DNA of 40,091 nt, from the IMG/VR virus record IMGVR_UViG_3300033141_001855, positions 1-40,091 of that record. One strand, given 5' to 3'. Every line of letters starts with the position of its first letter. Position 1 is the first letter of the stretch. This DNA comes from a virus. The position numbers and the translations under genes were made by a program. Below are positions 1-9,800 of this stretch, piece by piece. The notes under the pieces were generated by a model that ran no database searches, was not told the DNA's origin, and saw nothing but the letters and a program-made list of their open reading frames with translations.

Positions 1-114
1 CAAAGTTCCATTTCAATCCTCCAATATTATCTTTATTTCGTTTTGTTCAGTGGGCGGGGGAGGGGTAACTCCCCCAACCCACCTTTGGGAATGATGCCCG
101 CCACGTCTGACGAG
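1..114. repeat. Terminal direct repeat, left copy
   Basis: These 114 bases are identical to the last 114 bases of the window. The repeat contains a strong hairpin and, on the minus strand, the ribosome binding site and first codons of the zinc-ribbon gene that starts at 39988. The simplest reading is a circular assembly whose ends overlap, giving a unit length of about 39,977 bp. A true short direct terminal repeat of a linear virion genome is the alternative and cannot be told apart here. Confidence 0.95.
50..82 (-). terminator. GC-rich hairpin between structural genes
   Basis: The arms GTGGG/CCCAC and GGGGG/CCCCC form a nearly continuous 10-bp stem around a 10-nt loop. It lies downstream (minus strand) of the gene ending at 124 and upstream of the gene starting at 39988 once the map is closed. 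No T-run follows, so it may be an mRNA stability or processing hairpin, or an attenuator, instead of a full terminator. An identical copy is at 40027-40059. Confidence 0.5.
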
Positions 115-123
115 CTACACGGT

Positions 124-537
124 TTATTTCTTTACCATCTTGATGAACTTCATTAAAGCCAGCAAGACAGCCGGTTCAATATTCAGCTCCACAGTAGAGG
201 GTATTTCGACCACATCAATCACGATTTCAACTTCCTTTGCCATCAGCTCGTTATATTCAGCAACGAACTTCACGGCTTGGGGATTCTCAACCATCTTTTT
301 GTTGTCGTCCTCTATCATAGGCTTTGGAGGTAGTAATTGCTGCGGGTTTTCGGGATTGGGTGTGCCATAGGTTTGAAACAATCCATTACGCACCTTCTCA
401 ATGACTCCTAATTGGGGTTCGAGCTTAGATGCCAGAATTGCCAGCCCATAGCTGACAGCAAATGGTGGCTTTAGCGCCAGTAGTTTCTGGAGTGGTTCCT
501 TTGCACTGAAGATTTCACCGTTTGTTAGTTTCATCAT
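124..537 (-). CDS. Conserved-type phage protein of unknown function, 137 aa
   Basis: Function is not assigned. The protein is mixed helical and has no signal peptide or membrane segment. It opens with LTNGEIFSAKEPLQKLL, has a proline-rich middle (PNPENPQQLLPPKP) and closes with a hydrophobic helix near IEPAVLLALMKF. I have the impression of a family often found next to capsid genes, but cannot name it. It is the last gene before the hairpin at the map junction and follows the 416-aa structural gene by about 60 bp, so it belongs to the late head/tail unit. A start at the second Met is also possible. Confidence 0.8.
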   Translation of the reverse strand: MMKLTNGEIFSAKEPLQKLLALKPPFAVSYGLAILASKLEPQLGVIEKVRNGLFQTYGTPNPENPQQLLPPKPMIEDDNKKMVENPQAVKFVAEYNELMAKEVEIVIDVVEIPSTVELNIEPAVLLALMKFIKMVKK

Positions 538-595
538 TCCCTCCGTTTTATTTTAGTGGGGGCTAGTTAAAGCCCAGCCCCCGAAGGCTTGAAGT

Positions 596-1846
596 TTAGT
601 CTGCGTCCGCCTCATCGTAGAGGTAGATGTATCTGACACTACCCCCAGCGGTAGAGCAGAACGGTATGCTACCAACGGCAGCCTTCGTGGGAGTACCTGC
701 CTGATACCCGAGAGCGAGAGTGGGGTCGTTGCAGTTGAATATGGCGTCAATCTCTGAGTGTGCCCCTGAGTGATTTAGCTCCCAGATACTGAGCCAAGCA
801 GGATTGCTTGCTAGCAGGTTTTGGAATTTCTGCATGGAGACATAAGCGGTGGTTAGCGTAGCACCAGCATCATAGATACCGTCATTACGCAAGGCCATAT
901 ACCCAGGAATTTCAGAACTGGCCCCCAAGTTTATCCACATTGACGCAGCATTGACTTGTCCAGTCGCTATCCCACTTACATCCAACTGGACCTCGAAGGC
1001 ACCGTAACCATCAGCAAAAGCTGGTGTAGCTATGGTAGCTGTGAACTTGGCCATATTGCCAGCATCAGCCAGAGCAGCTACATTGGTATGGACTATGTTT
1101 TGTGACTGGCTCAAGACTAGGTATCTGTCAGTGTACGCACCAGCCTTCTCAAAGGTGCACTTCAGGGTTTGGCTATCAGCGGAGAGTAGATGGTCAGCAA
1201 GGGGAGTAAGTCCAGTTATCCCCATGAAACGACCATCATCGTCAAAGTCGCCAACGCCATCAGCATGGCCACTAATTCCGAGCCACAGGAAGCCAGCAGA
1301 CGAACCCCAGGGTGTGATTCTTGAATCCTCTTGGGCAACCACTTCGCCCTCTAAGGCAAAGTAGGCTCCACGTCCAGCAGCATTAGGCAAGCGTATCTCA
1401 CCATTGATGCCTGACAGAAGCCCTGTGCTCCCACCAGAATCGTTGCAGTCCACGTAGCCTTTTATGCCGTTAGCCCAGCCGCCCAGTAGCACATCGGTTA
1501 TCAGTTTTGACTCCAGGGGCCGGCCGGTTTCGCCTGCTGTTTCCCAGGTCTCGAAAAAGCCTAGGTCGCCTAAAGGAATCTCGCTGTGATAAAGTAGCGT
1601 GCCGATGACGTGTTCCACGGCGGTAGTGCCCCTCTGTGCCCTAGTTACCGTCAAAGTCTTGCTGACAGTTGTTACAGCCGTGACCCAAACGCACTCTGCG
1701 GTACTCTTTGAGTCATCAAGAATAGCCATAAATGGGACAGCAGGGATGCCGGTAACACTTTCAAGCACTATGGAAACATCGTCAGCGTCTATTGCGGTCG
1801 TGAGACGAGATTGGAATTTTGGTAGTAAGTGTGTAACTGTATCCAT
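596..1846 (-). CDS. Virion structural protein downstream of coat gene, 416 aa
   Basis: The gene starts 28 bp after the coat gene with ribosome binding site AAAGGAG. The N-terminus (about residues 1-90: LPKFQSRLTTAIDADDVSIV, then VTRAQRGT) resembles short beta-rich modules found at the start of phage head/tail accessory proteins. The rest is rich in Gly, Ala, Asp, Thr and aromatic residues, typical of beta-rich virion proteins. Its position and size suit a capsid decoration or head-fibre protein, or a second abundant virion protein. No enzyme motif is seen. The structural role is inferred mainly from position and composition. Confidence 0.7.
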   Translation of the reverse strand: MDTVTHLLPKFQSRLTTAIDADDVSIVLESVTGIPAVPFMAILDDSKSTAECVWVTAVTTVSKTLTVTRAQRGTTAVEHVIGTLLYHSEIPLGDLGFFETWETAGETGRPLESKLITDVLLGGWANGIKGYVDCNDSGGSTGLLSGINGEIRLPNAAGRGAYFALEGEVVAQEDSRITPWGSSAGFLWLGISGHADGVGDFDDDGRFMGITGLTPLADHLLSADSQTLKCTFEKAGAYTDRYLVLSQSQNIVHTNVAALADAGNMAKFTATIATPAFADGYGAFEVQLDVSGIATGQVNAASMWINLGASSEIPGYMALRNDGIYDAGATLTTAYVSMQKFQNLLASNPAWLSIWELNHSGAHSEIDAIFNCNDPTLALGYQAGTPTKAAVGSIPFCSTAGGSVRYIYLYDEADAD

Positions 1847-1874
1847 TTTAGGTTTTCTCCTTTCTTAGATTTTA

Positions 1875-3008
1875 TTAGGCTGCATCGTATAGTCTAAGAG
1901 CTAGTTCAGGGGTAAGCGTCTTGAATCCACAGAGAACTGAGAAGGTGATGACGTTCTTAAACTGTGAACCCACATAGTCGTAGACTACATTGATGGTCAG
2001 CCCCTTGTAGTTCATGGTCACACCTTTCGCTCCACCGATAGGCGGGGCTATTGGCGCTGTAACCATCGCAAAGGCGTTCTTGTGGAACATCAGGTTTTCC
2101 TTGCTGGTGGTGAGGGTTTTCTTGAAGGTGACTACCTCGGTGCCAAGCGGGGTAGCAACCTGTAGAGCTGGCCAGAAGCTAATGGTTGCTTGGTTGCCAG
2201 CGATGGCAGCATCCGCCGTTACCACATACTTCTGGTCATCACCAGCTATCTCGAAGATAGTGCCCTTGTAGATTGTTCCAGCAACACCGAGAGCGCTTAC
2301 GACCATGCTCGTAACGCCAGCGAGAGAGATAGCAGCAGTGCCCTCCGCATCGCCAGTAATACTGGCATGGGTAACATGGTTCTGGATATTCTGGTTCTCA
2401 AAGAACTGGTAACTGAATATGCGTCCCAGAGACGCTTCTTTTAGAGCCTTGGTATCACCAGTCTTATCCAGGTGGGCGAACGGTTCCAGTGCCAGGAGTG
2501 CGGCGGTGGTCAGTGGTGACATTACCGCATAGCGCTGGTCATTAAAGGGCATCTTGTTGTCCACCATAACTCTCCGGGCATTGAGGATGTCGGACACAGC
2601 GGTCACGCCGGAGGTATCAGAATAGTAGGGAACATCCTTGTAGAGCTTGCACAGCCTCACATCAAGCTCCTGAGCGATAGCCTCCACCGCGGGTTGAACT
2701 ATCTGGGTATTGAAACTCATGACGTCAAGGGTGAGGTCTGTTGCCAAGACTTCCACTGGCACAACTATGATTTTGTCCAGCAGAATGTCAATATAGGTCT
2801 CAGTGATGTTCTGGTATTCGCCGGTCAGGTCGCCATCGAACTCGATGGCGGTAAGAGTAGCGGGCTTCCGTATCCTCACGGTATTTCCCACTTTGCGGAA
2901 CTCTTTGGCATAGTCCCTGTAAACCAAACCGGCCATCATCAGGTTGTTCAGAAGCGTAGGTAGCGCCAGTTTCGCTACAACTGTTGGGGTTATGAATGTA
3001 TTAGCCAC
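1875..3008 (-). CDS. Major capsid (coat) protein, P22 gp5-like
   Basis: This 377-aa protein starts at GTG with AAGGAGG 11 nt upstream. The N-terminus (NTFITPTVVAKLALPTLLNN, then YRDYAKEFRKVGNTVRIRKP) and the following stretch (VPVEVLATDLTLDV, QPAVEAIAQELDVRL) match the pattern of the P22-type coat family, an HK97-fold capsid subunit. Residues about 220-290 look like an inserted beta-rich domain of the kind seen in P22-like coats. It sits directly after the scaffold gene, the canonical order. Hundreds of copies would form the icosahedral shell. The family assignment rests on recalled patterns, not a search. Confidence 0.85.
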   Translation of the reverse strand: MANTFITPTVVAKLALPTLLNNLMMAGLVYRDYAKEFRKVGNTVRIRKPATLTAIEFDGDLTGEYQNITETYIDILLDKIIVVPVEVLATDLTLDVMSFNTQIVQPAVEAIAQELDVRLCKLYKDVPYYSDTSGVTAVSDILNARRVMVDNKMPFNDQRYAVMSPLTTAALLALEPFAHLDKTGDTKALKEASLGRIFSYQFFENQNIQNHVTHASITGDAEGTAAISLAGVTSMVVSALGVAGTIYKGTIFEIAGDDQKYVVTADAAIAGNQATISFWPALQVATPLGTEVVTFKKTLTTSKENLMFHKNAFAMVTAPIAPPIGGAKGVTMNYKGLTINVVYDYVGSQFKNVITFSVLCGFKTLTPELALRLYDAA

Positions 3009-3023
3009 TTTAGGCTTGCCTCC

Positions 3024-3740
3024 TTACTTTTCGGAGGCTTTTTCAAGAGCCTTTTCCACAGAGGATAAAGACATTTCCTCTACTTTCTCTGTGGATAGGG
3101 GTCCGCTTTCACCACCAGAAGTTTCGCCGCCATCAGGCTCAAATGATTCAGAGCCTTCGCCACCTTCCCCACCTTCGTCACCAGCAGTTCCCTTGGGCTT
3201 GCCGACAGAAGCGAGTTGTGCAGCGACTTTCTCAAGAGTATCGTGGTCGCTGATACCCAGACTCTCCAGGGTTTCGGTTTCCAGTCCGTGATTCGCAGCA
3301 ATGGTGGCGATTGACACTTTTGCCATGTCGCGGTCAACCGCCTCGCGGTCAGCCTTGTACTGCTCCTCACGTCTTCTCAGGTCTCTTTCCTGGTCCTCCA
3401 AGGCTCTCGCTCGCTTGGCAGTCTCCTGGTCTCTCTGGAGAGCAGTAAGGGCGGCGGGGTTGTCTCTTGCCTCAGCGAGCCGGGACTCATTCTGTGCTCT
3501 CTCAAGCGCTTCGAGCCTGGTATTAGTAGCCTCAAGTTCTCCCTTGAGAGCGTCCCGTTCCCGTTCTGCTTTAGCCCGAAGCCTTCCAGCCTCGGCAGCA
3601 GCATCGCTCTTGATTTTGGCGATGTCGTCATCGGTGTAGACTTTGCCCTTGTCTTTTGAAGTTCCCTTCGTCTGGCCAGAAGTATCACCAGGCTCAGCCG
3701 ATGTTTTGTCCTTGCCTTCCTTAGTTCCGTCCATGGTCAT
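3024..3740 (-). CDS. Capsid scaffolding protein
   Basis: This 238-aa protein is highly charged. It has a Lys/Ser/Thr/Gly-rich N-terminus (to about residue 35), a long Arg/Glu/Ala coiled coil (about 40-145), a short helical stretch (NHGLETETLESLGISD), a Gly/Glu/Ser linker (about 180-215) and a final helix (SSVEKALEKASEK). This is the usual make-up of phage scaffolds and of GP20-type minor structural proteins, which fill the procapsid and leave before DNA packaging. It lies immediately upstream of the coat gene. AGGAGG is placed 7 nt before the ATG. No protease domain is seen. Confidence 0.85.
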   Translation of the reverse strand: MTMDGTKEGKDKTSAEPGDTSGQTKGTSKDKGKVYTDDDIAKIKSDAAAEAGRLRAKAERERDALKGELEATNTRLEALERAQNESRLAEARDNPAALTALQRDQETAKRARALEDQERDLRRREEQYKADREAVDRDMAKVSIATIAANHGLETETLESLGISDHDTLEKVAAQLASVGKPKGTAGDEGGEGGEGSESFEPDGGETSGGESGPLSTEKVEEMSLSSVEKALEKASEK

Positions 3741-3765
3741 TGAAAAACCTCCTTTGGCATAAATA

Positions 3766-3791
3766 GCCCCTGCATTAAGATTTGCAGGAGC
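3766..3791 (-). terminator. Hairpin between giant gene and scaffold gene
   Basis: On the minus strand GCTCCTGCA pairs with TGCAGGGGC (one G-T wobble) around an 8-nt loop, followed by TATTTAT. It lies between the giant gene ending at 3805 and the scaffold starting at 3740. Its placement suggests partial termination or mRNA processing that separates the rare giant protein from the abundant scaffold and coat. Confidence 0.5.
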
Positions 3792-3804
3792 TTAGGTAAA
3801 TTCT

Positions 3805-6800
3805 TTATTTCCACCTGTCCCCGACCGGCGTGTATCCCTTGACTTCAACGAGATACCGCTCAAAGTCAGGGTTCTCATACCTAAAGATGAATCGGTCTTT
3901 GCCTTGGGGCAGCTCGTCATACTTCACCTGTAGTGGAGCCACGGCTATTCTCAGCCTCAAGGTCTCAGCATCATCGGAGACTTCTTTCCACCCCCAGTTC
4001 TCCTCAGCCCAAGCCTGCCAATCAGGGTGCTCCAGCCGGTAAAGCCGGGCTTCAATACTATTGCCGCTGGTCTCTCTGGCTATACCCACGTATTCAAAGT
4101 ATTGGCTCATAAGGCTTCTCGGGGGAATCCCCAAGCCCATTTGCTCCAGCGGAATACGCAACTCCTTGCCCCACTTGATTACCAAGTCATAAGCCTCTGG
4201 TGTCTGGAGCCTGCCGCCGTATCCCCACAGAGCCAGCCTAGCGTCAGCTTCCGGGTTTTCCTTGCGGAAGTCGGCTCGCCAGTCCTTAGCCATCTCGGGG
4301 TGGTCTATCTTGAATTGCTCTCGTTCCTCATCGGTCTCAAGCGATTCATATTCTTTCCAGAGTCCCCACATACTTTCTGGCAGGTCGCCGCTGAGCATAT
4401 CCTCTTCGTCCATATCTAAGTATGGCTTGTAAGGCAACCGCCAGTAACTCCGGCCCAGCTTCTCGGTGTCCTCGGCTTTCCTTATCCAAGCCTCGGGCAG
4501 CCCGTTGAGTCCCTTTTTCTGGGTCAGGTATTGCTGTATCCGGTCATAGGTATCTTGCCCCCACTTCTCGATGAAGGCGTCTACCCGCCTGTCCCGCTCA
4601 TCCCAATCGTAGTCTCCTTTTGAATCCACAAGGTCTTCGGTGTAGAGAACCTGCGTCTGGAACTCACCCAGGGCAATATCATCCCGGAAGCCGTATTTAT
4701 CGCCCTCGGCCTCTTTCTTATCAAAGAAGTCGTATATCTCGGCGTAGTTCGGGTCCCGGGCTACGGCTTCCATAATCGAGCCGTAGTTCTGCCCGGCTTC
4801 CCCCGCTTTCTCCCGGTATTCCCTGGTATCTATCTCTCCCTTTATAAGGGAGTCAGTAAGTTGCTGGATGCGGTCATAGTAGATTGTCCGCTCTTCATCC
4901 ATACGCCCAGAATAAGCCTTCCAGTGAGGGCTATTCCTTATGGCACTATCCGCCTGAGCTTCACCGAAAAGTGCCTCAAGTTCTGGATAGCGGCTGATGA
5001 GGTCAGCTTTCTGAAACTCAGTCAACTCTTTCCAGGTTAGTTCCCCGGCTCGAAATGCCTCTTTCTGTTTATCGTCCAACTCATCAAACGGGATTTGCTT
5101 GATAGCCTCGTCTGCCTTGTCATAGAAGTCAGTCCAGGTGCTCTCTGAGAATGTCCTCAAGCCGAATATCTCAGCAGGAATCAGCGCCGCCCTGGCCATA
5201 TCCTCGGGTATCTCGTTGTCCCTGGCCATCCCGGGCACCATCCAGTTAAGTCCTTGCTCCATCCAGATAGGCTCGAAGCGAGTCATAATGTATTTGGCAT
5301 ACTCTTCTTGCGTCTCTATCGGGTAGCCTAGGAAGTCCTTGCCGGTAGCCATCTCAAAGATACTGCCGAAGAATGGAGAGGAGCGGCTGTACCACCAGTA
5401 GATGAAGGGGTTATCCTTCTTGTTGAAGCTACCATTTTTCATAATGCGAACAAGGTCTATCGGCTCTCTCTCCCCAACCTCGTTCACGCAAGCCCTAATG
5501 TTGCCACCCAGCCTCAGCAGCCCGTACCAGAAGCCACCGATGCCGAAGTTATAATTACCTATCTTCAGGGTCATAAACCTGACAGACGGTTTCCACTCTA
5601 CCTCGCCGGTTATCGGGTCCTCGTAGACGCAGAAGCCCTCTTTAACAGACTCCCAAGCCTCTTCATGGGACTTGCCCTCAATGGTAGATACAGCATACTG
5701 GATGCCGCTATACATCATGGAGCCAGCGGCTATCATACCGCCCAGGGCTGCCCTTGCCTGCGCCCCAGTATATCCGCCCCTAAATATGTCGGCTAGCACC
5801 GTCAGACACGCCCTGGTGTAGCTGGGGGCAAACCACATAAAGGTCTGCTCCATCTGCCTTACTGTCATTGGTACACCCAATGATGCCGGGTCTATAATGC
5901 CGGTCATCCTGTCCAGCAGACGAGCCAGTTCAAACCCCTGCCCCTTGGATATGGCTTTGGGGGAGAGTATTCTCCAGAACTCATCCCTTACCATCTCGCC
6001 GGCAAGGAAGAAAGATGTCTCTGCCCGGTGGTAAGGTTTAAGCGGTATCTTTCCCATCAGCCACTCGCCTCTGCCGCCTACTCCAGTCCTTACCCCCAGA
6101 GCTTGGAAGTAGTCAACTGCTCTGGAGCTACCGCCGAACCCTATCCTATTCAAAGCAAGGGGACTGTTCTTGCCCATATAGCCAGCGGCAACCCCCGGGT
6201 CAAAGAAAGCTCTAGAAGAATGGAAGAACGCCTTATACCACTCCCCCATCATCTTGGCGCCCTTTACAGGGTTAAACATGAGATAAGCGTGAGCCAGCCC
6301 CCAAGATGGCATGCCCTGAATCGCCATAGCCGATAAGTCCAAGGCTGCCTTGGTGATTCTCAATATCCCGGCTATATCGCTGGTTACTTTCAGAACTCCC
6401 AGCCCAGCCTCATGCCCGAAGAACTTATTGAAGGAGTCAATGAACGGCTGCTCATATATCCTGCCACCGGCAAAGGGCTGCATGATATAGCCCTCACCGA
6501 TGCCGGGTTGCCTGACCTGCTCCATCCTGAAGGCTCTCTCTGCCCTAGCCTGCCAGTATGGTGCTTTTCTAGCCTCGGTAAGTGCCCTAGCTTCATTACG
6601 CAAGGCTTCGAGTCCTGCTTTGCGGTCTACTCCTGTTTTCACTGGCGGTGGCTCATAAGTTACCCTGACCACCTGTGACTCTGCCTCAAGCCCCTTCACG
6701 CCCTCTATCTTCGGCCTGAAGGCTACAGGCAAAGCATCATCGGGCAGCCCAGCCTTTTTCCAGGTCTCGGCAAGTTTAGCGTAATCGTCCATTGACATCT

Positions 6801-9800
6801 GAGTTGTTACGCCCTTACCCTTGGGAAATACTGGGGTCTCATAACCGAATATGTCCTTTTGAATCCCAGCTTCAGGCATACCAATTTCGGCTTTGGGGAC
6901 TACTGGCTCCGGCTTCAGTGTAGGTACTTGAGTAGAGTCCACGTTGTCCAGCACTCCCAGCATACGCTTGATGTCATTGTTGCGGCTCTGATAAACAGAT
7001 ACGATATGTTCAACGTCCTTTATGTCCGCTCTCTTTACCCGCAACCTCATAACAGACTCAGCTATCTCGTCAGGTGACATCTTTAACTCTTTCGTCAACT
7101 GGTCGAGAGCTTCATCCTTGGGGACTTTGTTATATGTCTTCAAGCCCTTCTGGGTATATTTACTAAAGGGCTGACCAGGATATAATGCTTGGGCTTGCTT
7201 GACTGTAAAGTATTCTGGGAAGGTCTGCTCCTTCAGGCCTATGAAGAAGTCTAGCCCCCGATAATCGTCAACCATCCGGGCCGTTGCGCCAGTACCTACC
7301 TTCTTTTGCCCGATTAGAATACGCTTCTGTGCTATCGGGTCAAGAGTTAAAACCTCTTTCATCCCGGCAATCTCTTCCTGAAACCTGAGACTCGTCTCCC
7401 CAATATCGGTAAGCTGAGCCCCCATAGTATCACGGAACGCCAGCCGGTCCTCATAGTCCATCAGTCTGAAGGCTTCGGCTAGTTTCTGTTCATCGGGTAT
7501 CCCTACCCTCACCGCCTCTTCCCTGGCCTGGGCTTTTATAACCTCAATATCAATCGCCTCAGCCTTTTCCAGCCTCGCCTTCAAAGACCTGATAAGCCTA
7601 TCATTCTGAGCCAGTAGCTCTCTGAGCTGATTCTCGGCGGTGGCCGGCCTCTCTGCTAAAGCCCTGAACCGCTTACCCATCTCGGGGAAACGTCTCTCCA
7701 TCGCCCTCAATGTTTGCTCGGGTATTTTCTCGCCACGGATAGCCCTGTTGATAATAGACTGGAACTTGGCAGCATCGGCGAGTTCGGTCTTGGTCAGGGC
7801 GGCCCGCTCCACAATTTCGGGGAACCGCTCAGCCAGTCTTTCAGCCGGTAGCACACCAAACGGCTCCAGGTACTTGACAACCCGGGCATCGGCTATCTTC
7901 TTAAATGCGCCTTCAATGTAGCTGCTTATCGCCAGCTCGGGATTGCGGGCATACTGAACACCCCAGGCTATCCCTTCAGCCATTGTCGGGGCTTTCCGGT
8001 GCATCTCGTAAGAGGGCTTGGCACCAACACGCCTCGCTCCCTTGACACCGGGCCGACCCCTCAATGCTATCAGCTCGCCTTCAGGGTCAAGACTTCCTTC
8101 GACGACCCGGTGAATCCACCAGTCCTCGGTGACATTAGCCGGGGGTACGCCCTCTTTCTTGAGCAGGTTTAATATCTCGGTATTTATCTCATGGACTTTG
8201 GTAACATAATCCAGACCGCGCTGCATACCCTTCCAGCTATACATCTCCGGGTGAATGAAGATGTGCTCCAGAGTACCGGCAAATTCTTCCTCGGCAATAT
8301 AATCGGGCAGAAGCCGCTTAGCCATCTTTTGCGAGTATGCCTTCTTATTGAAGCCAAAGTACCTGACGGGGTCGCTCTCTATATACCGCAACTCCCAGAC
8401 TTTAGGGGCCTTGGCGTTGATGCCCATTCTGCTTATCTCGGCATGAACCAACGCACTACGGGCCACTATGTCCTCAACGGCCTGCCCTTCCCTCTTGAGC
8501 AATATCCTCCAGCCCAGACCCTTTTCGATGCCGGCTCTCAGCGGTGGCACTTTGCTGGCGATGGTCAAAGCTCGCTTCATCCAGTTATCCACCAGCGCGC
8601 CTTTGAGAAGAGCCTCGCTCTCCGGTATCTCCAGGAGAAGATTCTCAGACCGCTCAATAATTTGATTAGCCACCTTCTCACCCAGCCTGACACCGATTTT
8701 CTCCAGCCCTTTGCCGGTATATTTGATGCCCACTTCCAACGGCTTGGCTACCGGATAGGTGACCCCCCTCTCAACTGACCGGACACCGGCGGCGGTAAAT
8801 TTCAGCCCCTTACCGATAAGGGGTATCCTGCTGGTAAACCTAGCGGCCAGCCCGAAAGCACCGCCTATCGGGATGAGGTAGGCCGGGTTGACCCATTCCA
8901 TTGCCGTGACAGCGTATTCATATCCCTTGCCGTACTTCTCGGCAGACCTATGCACAATCTCCCAGGCATTGCTCACTTCCTCAGAGAAGAAGGCGGCGGG
9001 ACCATATCTCTCAAAAGCACTGTCCAAGTAGGCAAGGAACTCTTTATCAGCTTCAGTAGCCAGTCCCAGAACACTCATAGCCCGGCCACTGGCTTCCATC
9101 AGTGCCATCTCCCACGGCCGGCCCACATACTTCTCGATGTAAGCACCGACTACGCCAAGGCCAGCCCCCATCTTTGTGGGAGCCATCCACTCCATCAGGT
9201 CCATCAGGCCAGGAAAGCCCTTCTCCCATCCCTTCTCCCAGAAGGCGGGCTCGGTGGGTTTCGCACCCCACGGCGTTTCCTTGAAAGCCTGCACCGCCAT
9301 CTCGGTCAATGAGGGCGGTATCATCTCCTCTTCAAGAGGGGCAAAGAAGCGGTCTAAGTCCTCATCGGTTACCCCGGGGAGCAAGGCTCTCAGGAGCCCT
9401 TCGCTTTCGGCCGTCCTGCCTTTAGAGTAAATGGATTCAAAGAATGCCTCCTGAGTCTCTTCCGCTCTAATCCTCTCGGGTACCGGCATCTCATCCGAGA
9501 TTGATATTTCGGTCAGGGTTTCCCAGACATCTAGTTCTGGGAAGACCCGGGAGAACGCTTGTTCTATTTCTAACCGCTGAGCTTCTGCTGTTTCTGCTCT
9601 TATCCTTTCAGGAACAGGCATCCCCTCAGGTTCTCTTGCCTCTGCCTCAGCCGCAGCTCTGGTAATCCACCTGCCTTCCGGGGTAAGCAGTATATCCTTT
9701 TCGGGAACCTCTTTTCTTTCCGGCGAAACATAACTGAAAGCAGGTTCTTCCCCATCCCGGCCCGGGACAATCTTGAGCATCCAGTCCGGGTCAATATCAA

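Noticed and set aside
8191-8778. 195-aa rightward open frame inside the giant gene
   Set aside because: Antisense to a long gene with normal codon structure; no ribosome binding site or recognisable protein pattern. Same judgement for 24901-25458 inside recT.
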